A DNA stretch of 64,000 bases from the NCBI GenBank assembly GCA_007844125.1, contig CM017563.1, positions 24,180,394-24,244,393 on the forward strand, written 5' to 3'. The stretch is from Sinonovacula constricta (lineage: Eukaryota; Mollusca; Bivalvia; Cardiida; Solecurtidae). The stretch's first letter is position 1. The number at the start of each line of letters is the position of its first letter. The position numbers and the translations under genes were made by a program. The notes under the pieces are model-generated. The model was given only the letters and a program-made list of their open reading frames with translations, did no database searches and was not told the DNA's origin. Below, piece after piece: positions 35,601 through 48,020 of the stretch.

Positions 35601-36029
35601 ACGATGTCGATTGTTATATAAATGTATAATGAAAGATGTTATGATATACACAACTATTGCCGCTTCATGTATCCTTTTTTCGATTATTTCCGAAATGTGA
35701 TCGTCCCTCAAGGGAAATGACACGATAAGTTTCAACAAAATGCTGCTTTGTTGAACAATAAGACTTCCGTGTACATGTTCAGGTGTAAATGATTTAATGT
35801 TTGAAATTATTGTTTTGTTTTAAGGATAAATAAGAGAACTGTAAATATATTAGCCAATGAAAAGGAAAGACAGAGTCAAAAATGTTACAAACGCAAAAAT
35901 AACAAATACGGTTATGTTTTAACTCAATCTCTAAAATGATAAATGGACTCTGTGTTAACATCCAGATTTTATGCCCATAAATTGACTTGAAAAACTGAGG
36001 ATCAACAATAACTTTCTCATTTTTACTGA

Positions 36030-36410
36030 AACAAGGCTCTTCTGGTCAAAATTATCTTGATCTGTAGATAATTTTGAACCACCGTAGTGCATCGACCGAA
36101 TTGATAGACTTGGTGGCGGTGTTGCGTTGTATGTACGATCTGGTCTATCAGCAATTCAGAGATACGACCTTGAGGTCCCAGAACTAGAGGCCTTATTGGT
36201 TGGTATAATTTGCACAACAAAATATTTCATATCGGGGGGTTCTACAAACTCACAGACTCGAATTACGATTGTTGGACGAAGTTAGAAGAAAGAATTCATA
36301 AAGCTTTTATTAACCAATACTTAACAATACTTGTTGCGGGTTATTTCAGTATTAATCTGTTAACTGACAAGAGTAACAAAATGTCTCGACTTATCTCTTA
36401 ATATAACGTA
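36030..36410 (+). pseudogene. Truncated LINE 2: endonuclease remnant
   Basis: The plus strand reads VALYVRSGLSAIQ-like text, then DLEVPELEALLVGIIC and GGFYKLTDSNYDCWTKLEE, then YLTILVAGYFSINLL. These correspond to the middle of an AP endonuclease (the GDFN block decayed to GYFS). Stops and frame changes are present. Confidence 0.6.
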
Positions 36411-36461
36411 AAGCAACTTTAACAGAATCAAAACACTATACAGAACATTCTTACTCCCTTA

Positions 36462-37400
36462 TTGATCCCATGTTTTATCAACACAACTGACCATTTTATT
36501 GCAAGTTTTACTACGGATCCTTTTGTTCCCAATCTTACTCGATTCCACTGTCCTACGGTCACCATAATTAAAGTTAAGAAAACGATAATAACTCATTTCA
36601 ATTGGGAAAAATCCGGAAATAAAATAACGCAAATTTCAAGGCATTCAGGCAAGAACTTGAAAATTCGAAACTACTAGTAATGCATGATGACCTCGATACG
36701 GATGTCCAGTCACTAACCATTGCAATACTGCAAGCAGCCCACAAAGTCAAAGAGTTGTTTGCAAATACTGCATCCGACTGGTCTGTCACTTTTGAAGGAG
36801 TTCCACAAGGATCTATTCTTGGACCGCTGTTGATCCTTTTATATGACATTGCCAATCATATACGATCTAATATAAGACTATTTGCTAATGACACAAGTAT
36901 GAACATCGTTTTGACGACCCGCTTACGACTGTCGATTCTCTTAACAATGACTTAGAAAATACATCATCATGGTGTAAAACTTGGCTGGTTACTTTTAATC
37001 CAACAAAAACCGAAACTATGAGCTTTTCACGCAAAACCAATAGACATTCACACTCTGGCCTATATTCCGCTAACATCCTTATCCAACATGTTAATGAACA
37101 CATGCTCCTTCGATATATCCTCTCCAATGACTGCAAGTGCAAATCACACATTACATTCACTGTCAACAAAGCCTGGCAACGCATCGGTCTTCTCAGATCT
37201 TTTAAGTTCCTTCTTAACCAAACGAGTCTTTACCGTTTCTATATAACTAACATTTGTACATTTTTGAGTACGGAGTCCTCATCTGGGACCATGGCACACA
37301 ACAACAAAAAGCCGATCTGGACGCTGTGCAAGTGGAAGCTATGAGAATTATAACAGGGCACTTATAGCTTAAACAAATTATACACTGAAATATCGAACCT
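36462..37400 (+). pseudogene. Truncated LINE 2: reverse transcriptase remnant
   Basis: Contains FEGVPQGSILGPLLILLYD, then a decayed catalytic box RLFANDTSMN (FADD to FAND), then NPTKTETMSFSRKT and HITFTVNKAWQRIGLLRSF. The blocks are in the order expected for CR1/Jockey-like RTs, with an internal deletion between endonuclease and RT. The catalytic Asp change and the frameshifts mean it is dead. Confidence 0.75.
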
Positions 37401-37499
37401 CTAGAAGCAAGGCATAAAAAACACAAACTGACAGTGCTCTATAAAATTAAGCATAACTTGGTCCCTAATTATCTTTATTCCTTTATCATTTGCATTGTA

Positions 37500-38345
37500 T
37501 ACTCTATGTTAAATCATGTCAAATATTTGAAATAAAATATGTTTAAACTAAACTAATTATCTGAATAATATTTTACCAGAGAAAACCTGATCATATATTT
37601 CAACTTCAAAACACCTTAAGAATACCATCAGTACTCAGCAGAACAAATCTCTACAAGTCTTTTTTCCTGCTGTCAACAATTAGAGAGTAGAATTCTCTCA
37701 ACACCACAGCACACATCAGCCGCATCAGTTTAAGCCTTCAAAAACAAGCTAAATCAACCTGGTATGCAGAAATATCCCCTTTTTAATGTAGGTACTAGGA
37801 AACAGCAAATTCTTCACTCTCAGTTCAGACTCTCCTGTAGTACCCTTGACTATGATTTGTTCCGTAGATCTCTCATTGAATCTCCCTTATGTACATGAAG
37901 TTCTGTTGAATCGGCCAGTCATTTCTTTCTCTCCCGTCCTGATTACACAAAACAAAGACGTGACATTTTTGAAAACCTGCCGTGTCCTGTCACAATCATC
38001 ATCTTTTTTTATATGGAAGCGAATATTTAAACCTCGAAGAAAATAAGCGCCTAATCATTGATGTACATCACTATACAGTAGCGACCAATCGTTTTTAAGT
38101 CAACGGTAAGCGTGTTGGGGTCAATAAAAGACTTGTACATATTATTGTGAGTTTGCAATGACTCTGTATCTTAAAATAGCTCGAAGTACGGTTATAGAAG
38201 GGATTTACATAAGTTGTTCTCCCAGCTTTTTACCCCAATTCTATCTGTATTTGTTGTGACAAATGCCACATGCATTATATTTCATCATTATTGAATAAAA
38301 GTGTATAAAGTAAAGATAATACAGAATTACATCGGACAAAATACA
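37500..38345. other. Unannotated DNA
   Basis: Possibly the 3' side of the truncated LINE, then unmarked sequence. No gene supported. Confidence 0.35.
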
Positions 38346-38360
38346 TAGATGTCAAATGGA

Positions 38361-38616
38361 ATGGGATGGGATTTTCCGGCATTTTTTGCCGATACTGCGC
38401 AGCGACATTTTTATCATTATAGCACAGGGGCACTTATGAGGTGCCCATGGACTGAACCGTGCCGGTCCTTTATACTGACACCGACTAGTTAGGCGTAATG
38501 CTGTCCCCTTAGCCCCGAGCGTAAGGAGGGAAGCCCCTACTACACATGTACCAACTTTAAAGTCTTTGGTTTGACCCGGCCGGGGTTCGAACACACGACC
38601 TCCCGATCCGCAAGCC
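38361..38616 (-). mobile_element. 5'-truncated tRNA-derived SINE with 12-bp target duplication
   Basis: GATGTCAAATGG occurs at 38349-38360 and 38617-38628. The minus strand begins in the anticodon side of a tRNA-like head (TTGCGGATCGGGAGGTCGTG then GTTCGAACCCCGG B-box) and lacks the A-box, so the copy is 5'-truncated. The 3' end carries GGATGGGA-like repeats. Confidence 0.8.
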
Positions 38617-38629
38617 GATGTCAAATGGG

Positions 38630-39270
38630 AAGTGTGGCCACATTTGTATAGCACAAAAATAGTTTGCCATAGTTTTTCAACTCGAATCACTTTAATTGCT
38701 TTATCATTTAGTAAATTATTTACTAATTATTTGTCTGAATTGTTTTTCTTACTTATCTCTTATTTTCTCAGTTTATATTTCACTTCCACAAACATTCGTG
38801 ACTCGAAAACCAACTAGGTAGATAGGTAGGTAGGAAGGTAGGTAGGTGAGTGGATGTTAGTTAATGAATACACGTCATGTTATGTGATAAACGGTGTTAT
38901 GTTTATGTTTGCAGCGATATAGTCATAGTAATTATACCGACGGCCGCCATTTTTGGTGTGATACTTCTCCATTGGCTAGACACACATTTAGATTGCCATT
39001 GTCGATTTGTTTAATGTTGATGTTGTCACACGAGACACCTACAAATGGGAGAGTATAGCTGTTAGATAATAAAAGCAGGTTTGACACGGAGGCAATAAGA
39101 AAATTTCCTCAGTTCCTGAAATATAATACATCATTGTATCTTGATATAGATCTCGATTATGGTGTATGCGGTCTCGGTGTTCACATAACAGTTATTTGAC
39201 TGATGTACCAGCTTATGATAATTATTTATTTACAAGGCTGTAACAAAACATAAATAAATAAAGAAAACTT
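38630..39270. other. Unannotated DNA with a short (TAGG)n tract
   Basis: 38815-38850 is a TAGG/GTAG tetranucleotide run. Otherwise nothing recognised. Confidence 0.4.
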
Positions 39271-39277
39271 TATTTAA

Positions 39278-39522
39278 AGGTGGTCTAAGCGGATAACCTT
39301 GATGATGAAATATGTTACATCAAAAGTATGTAGTCACGTGCGTCTCTAAGTTTTAAAATATAGGAAATACGTATTTGTAATGACGAGTGGGGTGTTATGC
39401 GCTGCTTTTCACGTGGATGTTGGGCTTCAATAAGCAGCATTTCGCAGGAACTTATCTGGTAACAACAACTCATTCGGTTGTCTGAGAAACAAAACTTTGG
39501 TACAAACTGTCGGATACCTCAT
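39278..39522 (-). mobile_element. TTAA-type MITE family, diverged copy
   Basis: Flanked by TTAA at 39274-39277 and 39523-39526. The right end CAAACTGTCGGATACCTCA matches the family terminus. The middle contains 'ataggaaatacgtatttgta', reverse complement of the family core. The left end is poorly conserved. Confidence 0.5.
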
Positions 39523-40259
39523 TTAATGACAACAATCAAACACATCTAAGCTGTGTCTGTTGCTCCGATCATCCCTCCGATGTATCTGGTGCATTGATAC
39601 ATAATCCCTATCGTTTTGTTCACCGGACGAATAATATGACATAAAATAGATCGACAAGGAAGCGATAGGTGTGATTTTTAAGATTATTTTATCCTATCAA
39701 CTTTCATTGATCAATTTAACTGTTCACATCTAGTTAGATATAAAACTGTTAAATCATTTTCAATAGAGATTCCAGGACATTAATCTTTGTTGATTTTATG
39801 ACATCATAAGGAACCGACATTTTTATTGTTGTCCCTTGATACATCCGAAAGATTATTCGTGAATTATCCGAGGCGTTCCGATTAGGGTAGAGTAGCGGAC
39901 TTGTCACTTCCCTGCCTATCGCCGCGTGGGTGCTAGTCAAGATATCAAGTGTTAAAAATAATATTAAAATAAACTTTATTTTGATTTTTTCTCCCTCTAT
40001 TTATTTCCCCTTAAAATTTTCAGGTTAATTCAAATTAGGAAGTTTATAACGATAAATCGAGTCGAGTCTCCAAGTAACAACAATAACACGTGAAGCCTCA
40101 GATACTGAGACGCAGCGGTGGGATTCGAAAACTTACAATGTGGCGATTGTTATACGCCGACTTCGAATCCATTGGTACGATCTCTGCGCTCCGGAAAAAA
40201 AAAAACAATAATAACCGGGGACTATTTTTTTTAGATTTGTTTATAACTTATGAAGGCGG

Positions 40260-40900
40260 TTACGGAAAATGGAGGAGCAAGTTAATCTTCCAGATGAAGA
40301 TTTAGAAGTTAATGTTAGCGGCGCTGATCAGCATGACTCCGGAAATAATGCAAGTTACAGCAGTTTGTGAGATACAACAGACTTGCCGTTGAAATATCTG
40401 AATAAAATGGACGAAAGACAAAGACAAACCAACGATGTGCTTAATACAAGAGTTCCATGTCTGTCAACCATACTCATAACAAGATAAATATAGTACATCG
40501 TGAACAATACAAAAATGACAGATATGGTCATGTCATGATACAGCAGCATTGTCGCATGTAACACACGATCATGCATAGTAATTTTATAAATGATCAGAAC
40601 ACACAGACCAGAAAGGAACGTGCTATATATGAAAACGAAAGGAGACCGCTTTATCCAAGTTAGGTCGTGTTGGAGGCAAAGTAAAGATGATGGAGATGTT
40701 GGAACATGTCGTGGCCATTTCAGAATTGTTCCTCAACATGGACAATGTGGAAACGCTTCCAGACGCATACAATCACATACACGTAACATCACACCATTTA
40801 ATGGAGAAGAAACTGGAGTGTATGATATCGCCAGTTGATTATTTTTCTCTTAAGGCTAATCAATTTACACTGAATTTGAGGTTAACCTAGAACTAATTGC
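40260..40900 (+). pseudogene. Possible gag-like N-terminal remnant
   Basis: ATG at 40269 opens MEEQVNLPDEDLEVNVSGAD, and after stops and a frame change the text RNITPFNGEET appears (about 40780-40815). That resembles the 'lxxFxGxxDW' entry of metazoan gag proteins. The frame is broken several times. The link with the gag fragment at 47688 is inferred from order and orientation only. Confidence 0.3.
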
Positions 40901-42060
40901 AAAAGTTTTAAAAACTGGAATTTCTGAAACTAGTATGTATGTAAGTTTACCCATAAAAAGTCCTGAGCCTTTGCAGTTGCATTAGCTGCGAAAATGAGGT
41001 CCGAATGTGCATGCTATCTGAGATTTTATGAAAAAGCTATAGAATAAAGGAGCCCTTTGTAGATCAATATTTATTGATAGGATAGTAAGTTTGCATGCTT
41101 GTATTATTGTCAAATAATAAAACAAAGAATATAATAACAGTGTCAATCAATTATAATGCAGTTTTTTTAAGAAAACTTACTTATTTAAATACAAATCCGG
41201 GTAAAGGTACCCCACCCACTAGTGCATTTAACAATTATAGTACAATATAAACTATATTTTTTCTGATATTTCTACATAATTTAGGGTGATCATCAGTAGA
41301 TATTACAAAATAATGCAACATAGGCAATAAGAACATCATATTTACATAATGCAATTAAATATACAATGTCTTGTTACTTATATCCATACACTAAAAGGTA
41401 CATTTTTATACATTGTAAGTAGATGTTTTATAGCTGCGTTTCTGGTATTGAATTTTTGTCATCATTAGTGTTATATAAAATATCCCACCATTTTATACAT
41501 AGTTTGAATAATGTAAACATAAGCTATTATCAAACATTACAAGCAACTATTTATTTATGTAAAGCAACATATGGTTAATATATTAATTAGAATTGTACAG
41601 TTCACAAAATTAAGTGCAATACATGTATATTTTTAAGTTACAAAGCTCTTTTGAAAATTTCCATGTTTTTTAGATCAGAAACTATCATTGCTATGTTTGC
41701 TATATACAATTATGTATATTTTATGCATTTAAACATGAATTGAGTTAACTTATGCTTAAAACATGCAGTTATTAATTGATTTTGTGCTGAAATCAAATCA
41801 ACAAAATAAAACACTTCCATGGGTCTACTTGAAGAGGACTAAAACAGATGAGCAAACAACGCTTATATTTAACAATATTTAAAAATATTCAACAATATTT
41901 GACAATTTATGGTCTATACATACATATTTTTTGTTAGCAGAGCTTATATGACATATACTCTAACATGTGTTCATCTTTATGTGATAGAGTGACATAATCA
42001 TTATATATACAGAGATACACACAAACATACTCAAAAACAAAAAAGACATTATACCTCTGT
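40900..42060. other. AT-rich flank of the PIN-like pseudogene
   Basis: No exon, RNA or element end recognised. If the 42-46 kb gene belongs to a transposon, one terminal repeat should lie here. Confidence 0.4.
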
Positions 42061-42079
42061 TCAATGCTTAAGTATCATC

Positions 42080-45000
42080 TACAATTTCTTGTAAGTCAGA
42101 GAGAGCCATGGAGTTTGAACAAGACACCCCTTTACACTCTTTGCATGCACTGGAACAATCTAGGCCATGCCTTCGACAAGAACACCGTTTAGAATCGCAG
42201 TGAATTTACAGCCGCATCTCACTTTTTGAAGCAGTTGTTCAGGTGCTGGTGGAAGTGTCATCTTCACAGGAACAAGTCTGTCTTTTCATTTTTCCATCCA
42301 TAGTCTAGAGGGTTAAGGGCTGTGTTCCCCATCCAGACCTGGGTTTGGTAAAATACTCTAAGACTGTGTTGTGCTCTCGCATCTGATGTTGGTGGTAGTG
42401 TCTGAACTTGAACGGAGCTGCTGTTGGTGATAACCTTCGAGGTAAAGTTCTTATAGCGCAGTCAGTTCAAATTCTCAGCATCAGACCCATCATATACAGC
42501 TAACATCAGTGATTCACCACATTGCTCTATTAAACGAGAGGTTGTAGCAGCCAAGAAAAAAGCCACGAAAAGAAGAAGAGGAAGAGTTTGAGCACAGAAG
42601 GTTTGCCAATTCCAAATATCCTCGAAGTTGTATCACATCCTGTAAAGGCTTGCAGTAATGGAAGGCTGTGACAGAGTGCAATTCCTAGTGATGTTTGTGT
42701 GGCATTTATGTCCCATATCTTTATGGTCTTTGTTGATTTTGAATCAGATCTAAATTGAATTGTTTTAAATCTGCGGTGTGGTGGTGAAGTAGAAGTACCA
42801 TCAAATCCGTGTCTTCTCCTTTCACTTTTGTGGGATTTTGTCATGCAAGATTTATTGCTGTATCAACAATCTTTGTGTCAGCATCTCCTTGTGCATGCAA
42901 GACATTAATGCCATCATTAGTCAAGCATACACCTAACATGTCAATAAAAGCCTGTTTGTTTTCCTGGTTGTTGAGGAAGACTTCTTTCTTCATGCGGAGA
43001 GGTGTATCAGTTGAAAATCTTACATGTGTACCTACTTTCCCCTTGGTTCGCCGGAGATGAGCCACATCTTTGGTGTCAGGTCCACTTTTCTAGCCGCCAA
43101 AAACTACTGTAGTGAGATTTTGGTATCTCTGCTTTAAAAAGCAAGTGTAGCTTTGACATATGTCATGAAATGTGTTTCAAACTTTCCATGAAAGTCTATG
43201 AAGAAGCGATCCTTCATCAACAACAACCATATGGGATGGTGCCACATTGGTGGGTGTGCATTCTTCAAATTTGCACTGCTTCCAGATAGCGTCAGCAAGT
43301 GTCGACTTCTGAGGCTCCCTTGGAAAACCATTGTTGTCGAAAAGAGATGATGGTACACTGGATAGCTCGAACTGGAAAACAAAAGATATATCCTCAACAT
43401 ACCTGTCAGAAGCTGTTGTAAGACGCTGGAACAATAGCTGGGTGTCAATATGCAGGCCTTCCTCATCTAATTTCACAAGTGACCTCTCGTGTATTGGAAC
43501 TGCTTGCAATGAACGTTTGAATGTATACTTTTGTTGGGGTGTACCAGTCATTCCCCGAAGTATAGCTTCTCCAATGGCCTGAGCACGATCAACATTTGCA
43601 GAATCGTCAGCGGTGACGCCACGTTCAATGTTTCTCAGTTTTGTTTCTGTGGAATCAAATGGGTTTCTTTCACAAAGAAATGTCATCATGGTCGTCATAT
43701 CCTTTGAGTCTCTGGAAACTCTTGACTTTCTTTGTGCTGCTCACTTGTTTTGTACACCGTCTGACTGAATTCCTGCATAGCTGAATTTATTTGTAGACAT
43801 ATTGGAATGGATAGTATCCACTTAGTTCTCTGACTTTCTGAAAATCCTTTACCTCTTGTCAATCCTCCTGTAGACTTCAATGACCTCATTAAGACTTGTT
43901 CTATAACAAGATCTGTGGATAGACCGGACCAACTATGCTCGCTTCGTCTTATTACATGTGCTCCACTCTTGAAAGCAGTGTACACTTCTAGATGTGTCTC
44001 AGGTAATGACAGCATGTTTTGCAAATAGATGTATGCACTTTTGAGGTAGAGGTTATGACCTGATGAGGCATAAAATGGGAGCATTTTTTGTAAGCTTTCC
44101 AGGTGCAATGAGCAGTCACCAGTTCGTTCAGCTTGAATAAAGCGTTGTAGTAACGAAACCATATCCATGTACTGGAACCATAAGCATGCTGTGCGATTGT
44201 TTGCCATCTTCACTCGTTCAGCTTCATAGAGGAGAAAAATGTTTTGTAGGCCTTGAGTCTTGATCACATCATTTGCAGTCTGAAGCCCCTTTTCAAGATT
44301 GTCATAAACTAATGCAAGGCTTTGCAAATCTTCGTTCTTCATGTAACTGTCTGAACATTGGTATTGGTCTGAGGTTTGCTGCAATAGCTCCATGTCTGTA
44401 GTGTCTGCGAGGCCACCAGTGTTATTGTTGCAATCAGTTCTGCGAAGTAGAGTTCCTTCTAGATGGAGAACTGTAAGGACATTGTCTACTAGCATGTGTC
44501 CGTGAATTGCACGTTGAACAGCCTTCCCCGACAGAATGTGCGTCACAGAGTTTCCTGCATATATGGTTTCCAAAAGCTCCTTCAGTCCTGATCCAGACAT
44601 AAGTTGACCTATGCAACCCATGAAACTCATTTCAATGTGAAATGCTCCAAGACGAAGTACTATGTTCTTCAGTAAACTATGCGAGGTCTGAGTCGACACT
44701 ATACCTGATGCCTTCTGAAATAGTGGCTGGTCAAATGTCAGAACTGGTATCTTTGCGTATTTCCGAGCTTGTTCACCAACAAAGTGCATTGTGGTATATA
44801 TGCAGTTGACATCACTTGGGTTAAGGTCAGTCATGGGTAAGAACGTAAGATGACTTCTTCGGAAGTAAGTCAGCACATTGGTCAAATGTCTGCATGAAAC
44901 CTGACCAACTTGGTCTTTGTGAACGTAATGGCCATAGATGTCTCACAACTCTGTGTTGAATGCACCAAATATTTCACAGCAATTCTGTTGGCTTGTATAA

Positions 45001-46429
45001 GATGATCAAGGGACACATCTTGTCTAGGTACAGACACAGTGACATCAGACCCAGGTGTGGATGAAGCTATAACGCCCATACCATAGAATGTTCCATGTCC
45101 ATCTAGAGTGCCAGTGTTGTGGTCGACGTTGTCTGCTACAAACTGCAAAAATGAATCAGATGGTTCCTGGCAAGGAATCTTGTCTGACATGGCTGCAGCG
45201 GCATTAACTTCATACCTTTGAACTTCACTGTAGGAACAGAAGGAACCAAGACTATTCAGATGATCGATTAAAAATCTGGCGCCAAAGTGATGATGCAGCT
45301 GCACTCCAAGACCAAGCTGAAGAGGGGCAATAACATTTCTAGACCGGCATGTCTGAACAATGCTCTGACCAATGGATGCAACCTTTGTATCATTTTTCTG
45401 ACCTAAAACAGCGTTCATGAACAGTTGTAGACTCTCTGGTAGAAATGAGACATTAAACTCTGTTGAAGAAACTTCATTGAAACTTGGATAGTAGTCTCTT
45501 GGTGCTTTCATTGAATTAATGTCAGCTTTAAGCAATTTTCCAGCAGTTTCTAAGATTTTAATCTTCTTTTAGGCATCATTTGGTCCTTGTGAATCATAGA
45601 ATGCATGCATTATTGCAGCTGCATTGGATTTTAAGGAAACAATTTCATGTCTGCCATCGACACTACTAATAACAACATTATTACCAAAGTGTTCAATGAT
45701 TTTCTTCTTCTTGTGTTTTGTACTGTAGGCTTTGTCACCACATGCATTTGTCATTTCAGTTACTAAGTCAGTAACCGTAAGACTTTCATTGACTGCAGCT
45801 TCAAAAATTAACATGACCTTTTCAAACGCAGCTCTCTGTTCCACATTCTCTGGTCGATCTGGACTTTTTAATGTAGGAGTCACACACCTTTCTGACTGGT
45901 ACGCCTTTGAGATACCTTTTCCTGTCCTATAATTGACATTACATTGCTAGTGGTATATGGCGTCAGCTGCAGGTAGGTCAAAAACATGAGCCAAACGAAT
46001 TTCTACATCATCTGCCCACTGATCAGCCCTATTTAAACAGATTTTTATAATTGTACTTTGAAATTCTTAACTTCTTACAGGATAAGTGTCAACAGATCTT
46101 TTTCTGTTTGTTTTTCCACATTTTGCAAATGTTCCACAAAACAAACATTTTGACTTAAAATCAAAGTTGGGAGCTACAGAACGCAAATGTTTATCATGTT
46201 TTTCAGCAGATATATCTGAAAAATGCTTGTCAGTTATTGGCCTGGTAAAGTTTTTGCGACATAGAACATGAACAAAATCTCCTGGAGTTATTGTCATTTC
46301 CATAGAGCGAGTTGAACAAGCCGTTTGTATTACCTGGCACCCTTTTTCCCCAACTCGGATGGAAGGTATGTCATCATCGATGGGCTCTTGGCATAGTTGG
46401 CACACCACCTGGGTCTCCATCTTGAACAA
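42080..46429 (-). pseudogene. Large decayed gene: zinc-binding N-terminus, PIN/XPG-like nuclease, Cys-rich tail (possibly Academ-type transposon gene)
   Basis: Minus strand, at least eight pieces in order. 46429-46067: N-terminal domain with CQLCQEP, FVHVLCRKNFTRP and a CLFCGTFAKCGK cluster. 46018-45569: DLPAADAIYH, then one in-frame TAG, then QCNVNYRTGKG. 45535-44882 and 44885-43695: a long middle region without recognised domain. 43698-42780: the nuclease-like part with VVDEGSLLH, AHLRRTKGKVGTHV, HAQGDADTKIV and GEDTDLMVLLLHH, then LQAFTGCDTTSRIFGIGK. About 42240-42080: a tail with CSCRRHGLDC and CKECKGVSC. Spaced Asp residues in the GDAD and EDTD blocks fit FEN/XPG-type PIN nucleases. Such proteins are numerous in cnidarian and mollusc genomes. 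Known Academ elements also encode an XPG-like nuclease, hence the suggestion. Frameshifts and stops kill this copy. One possible 49-bp intron lies near 46068-46019. No terminal repeats were found. Confidence 0.65.
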
Positions 46430-47640
46430 AAATCACAACATTCATGTCCCGATCAAGTTTAAATACAAAGATCTCTAAATAAATGAAATAAAGATATGTT
46501 TGAACAACATCAATTTAAAAATCTATTTTTTTTATTGAATTTAATGTTTTTATATCTTTATGATTATTATGTAATTGCTTATTTACAAATTCCACTATTG
46601 TATATTATTGAACATTCATATTTTTACCATCATTATTCTAGGGCAAAGATGATGGTTCCACGCATAAACAGGTTTTTACTGTTCCCCATGTCTGTAGAAG
46701 AATGGGCCTTGGATTAAGACTGGAACAATATAAAATGTTATCAATTAAATTAATTTTGCCACAAATAATTAATGCATTGCATTTAGTGAGTTTAGTATAA
46801 TTGTTAATAAGTTTTAGATATTTGATGAAGTAAATTAAACAGTCTGTTTAAATATGAAATTATGTACGCATTTATGCAAATTAAATGTTTTAATAAGCTC
46901 TTGTGTGGCAACACATGCTTCAATTGCAAATTTCAATGTACTCTCATTAGCCATGTTATGTATTCTATACCTCATTGTTGCTGTAGTCAGTGTGTTTCAT
47001 GCTAAGAATGTCCTTAATCAGGAGTTGAGGGAAGAGGGAAAGAAATCATCTCTGAGGTACCCTGTGAACATGGGACATTTAATTAATAAATATATAAATA
47101 TGTATTGAAAATCATATAAATAGGATTTTGTTTTATACTTCAGACATAGATAAAAAGATAAAAGTATGCTTTTGATTTTAATAAAGTTTAAGAACAAAAC
47201 AAATTGTGTTAAAATAATTATACTATATCAAAATATATTACCAAAAAATATGCTATAAGTTAACCAGTGTTGTAGTTGCCAGTCAATTGTTCATGTGCAA
47301 ACCAGGTAGGCATTGGAAATCACTGCTCTGAAATTATAAAATTAATAAGTTGATACCTTTTTACCATAAAAACATAACAAACACTCACTGGTTTTAGAAA
47401 ACGTAAGAAAAAAGTTACAAAAAGTATTGAAATTATAAAATTTTTGACCTAAATGAGCTTCCATAGACAATAAAAACCAACATAACCGGATGTTGTACAG
47501 TGTGAATTTTATTTCCTGTTATTTCACGAATTTAAAAAAAAGAACAAAATACACGAAAAAAAATAGCTGAAAATATGTGTTTGTATGCTTACTGCATTAT
47601 TTTATCAAATTTATTGCTTTTATTAATATATTTCATTGTA
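46430..47640. other. AT-rich 5' flank of the PIN-like pseudogene
   Basis: No supported gene. It may include the 5' UTR and terminal repeat of that element. None was recognised. Confidence 0.4.
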
Positions 47641-47687
47641 ATGATGCAAGCGGGGACAGTTTGCCGATGGCGATTTATGAATTATAA

Positions 47688-48020
47688 ATGAGTTACGTAT
47701 ATCAAGTGGTAGAGAAAACGCGACCATTTTCAGTGAAATTTTGTAGAAGGAATCAGAGGGATAATAAAACGGCAGAGGAATATGCCGCGGCTCTGAAAAT
47801 GCTTTATGATAAAGCCCATGGATTTAGAAATAAAAAAGAATTGAGACAAGAAGACCTTGTAAGGCGATTTCTTAATGGTTTAACGGATGACGGAGTACGA
47901 TTTTCCGTAGAATATCAGAAGGAGCCACCTTGTATAGATGAGGCTGTGTTGCATGTTGCATACTTTATACATATGAGGCAAGGCGTTAAACAAGAAAAAG
48001 AGAGAAAGACCAAAGAATGA
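47688..48020 (+). pseudogene. Gag-like (retrotransposon capsid) fragment
   Basis: A 110-codon frame with FSVKFCRRNQRDNKTAEEYA, LKMLYDKAHGFRNKKEL, DLVRRFLNGLTDDGVRFSVE and PPCIDEAVLHVAYFIHMRQG. This is the capsid C-terminal pattern of Ty3-like gag proteins common in molluscs (xxFxxRxQ..E....YA..L..L...A, then L...F..GL.d...r). No zinc knuckle, protease or RT follows, and no LTR is seen. It is an orphan fragment, preceded by a stop, though it could be a domesticated capsid piece. Confidence 0.6.

Noticed and set aside
35215..35700. 161-codon Cys/Val/Leu/Ser open frame
   Set aside because: Lies over TCTG and TC microsatellites.
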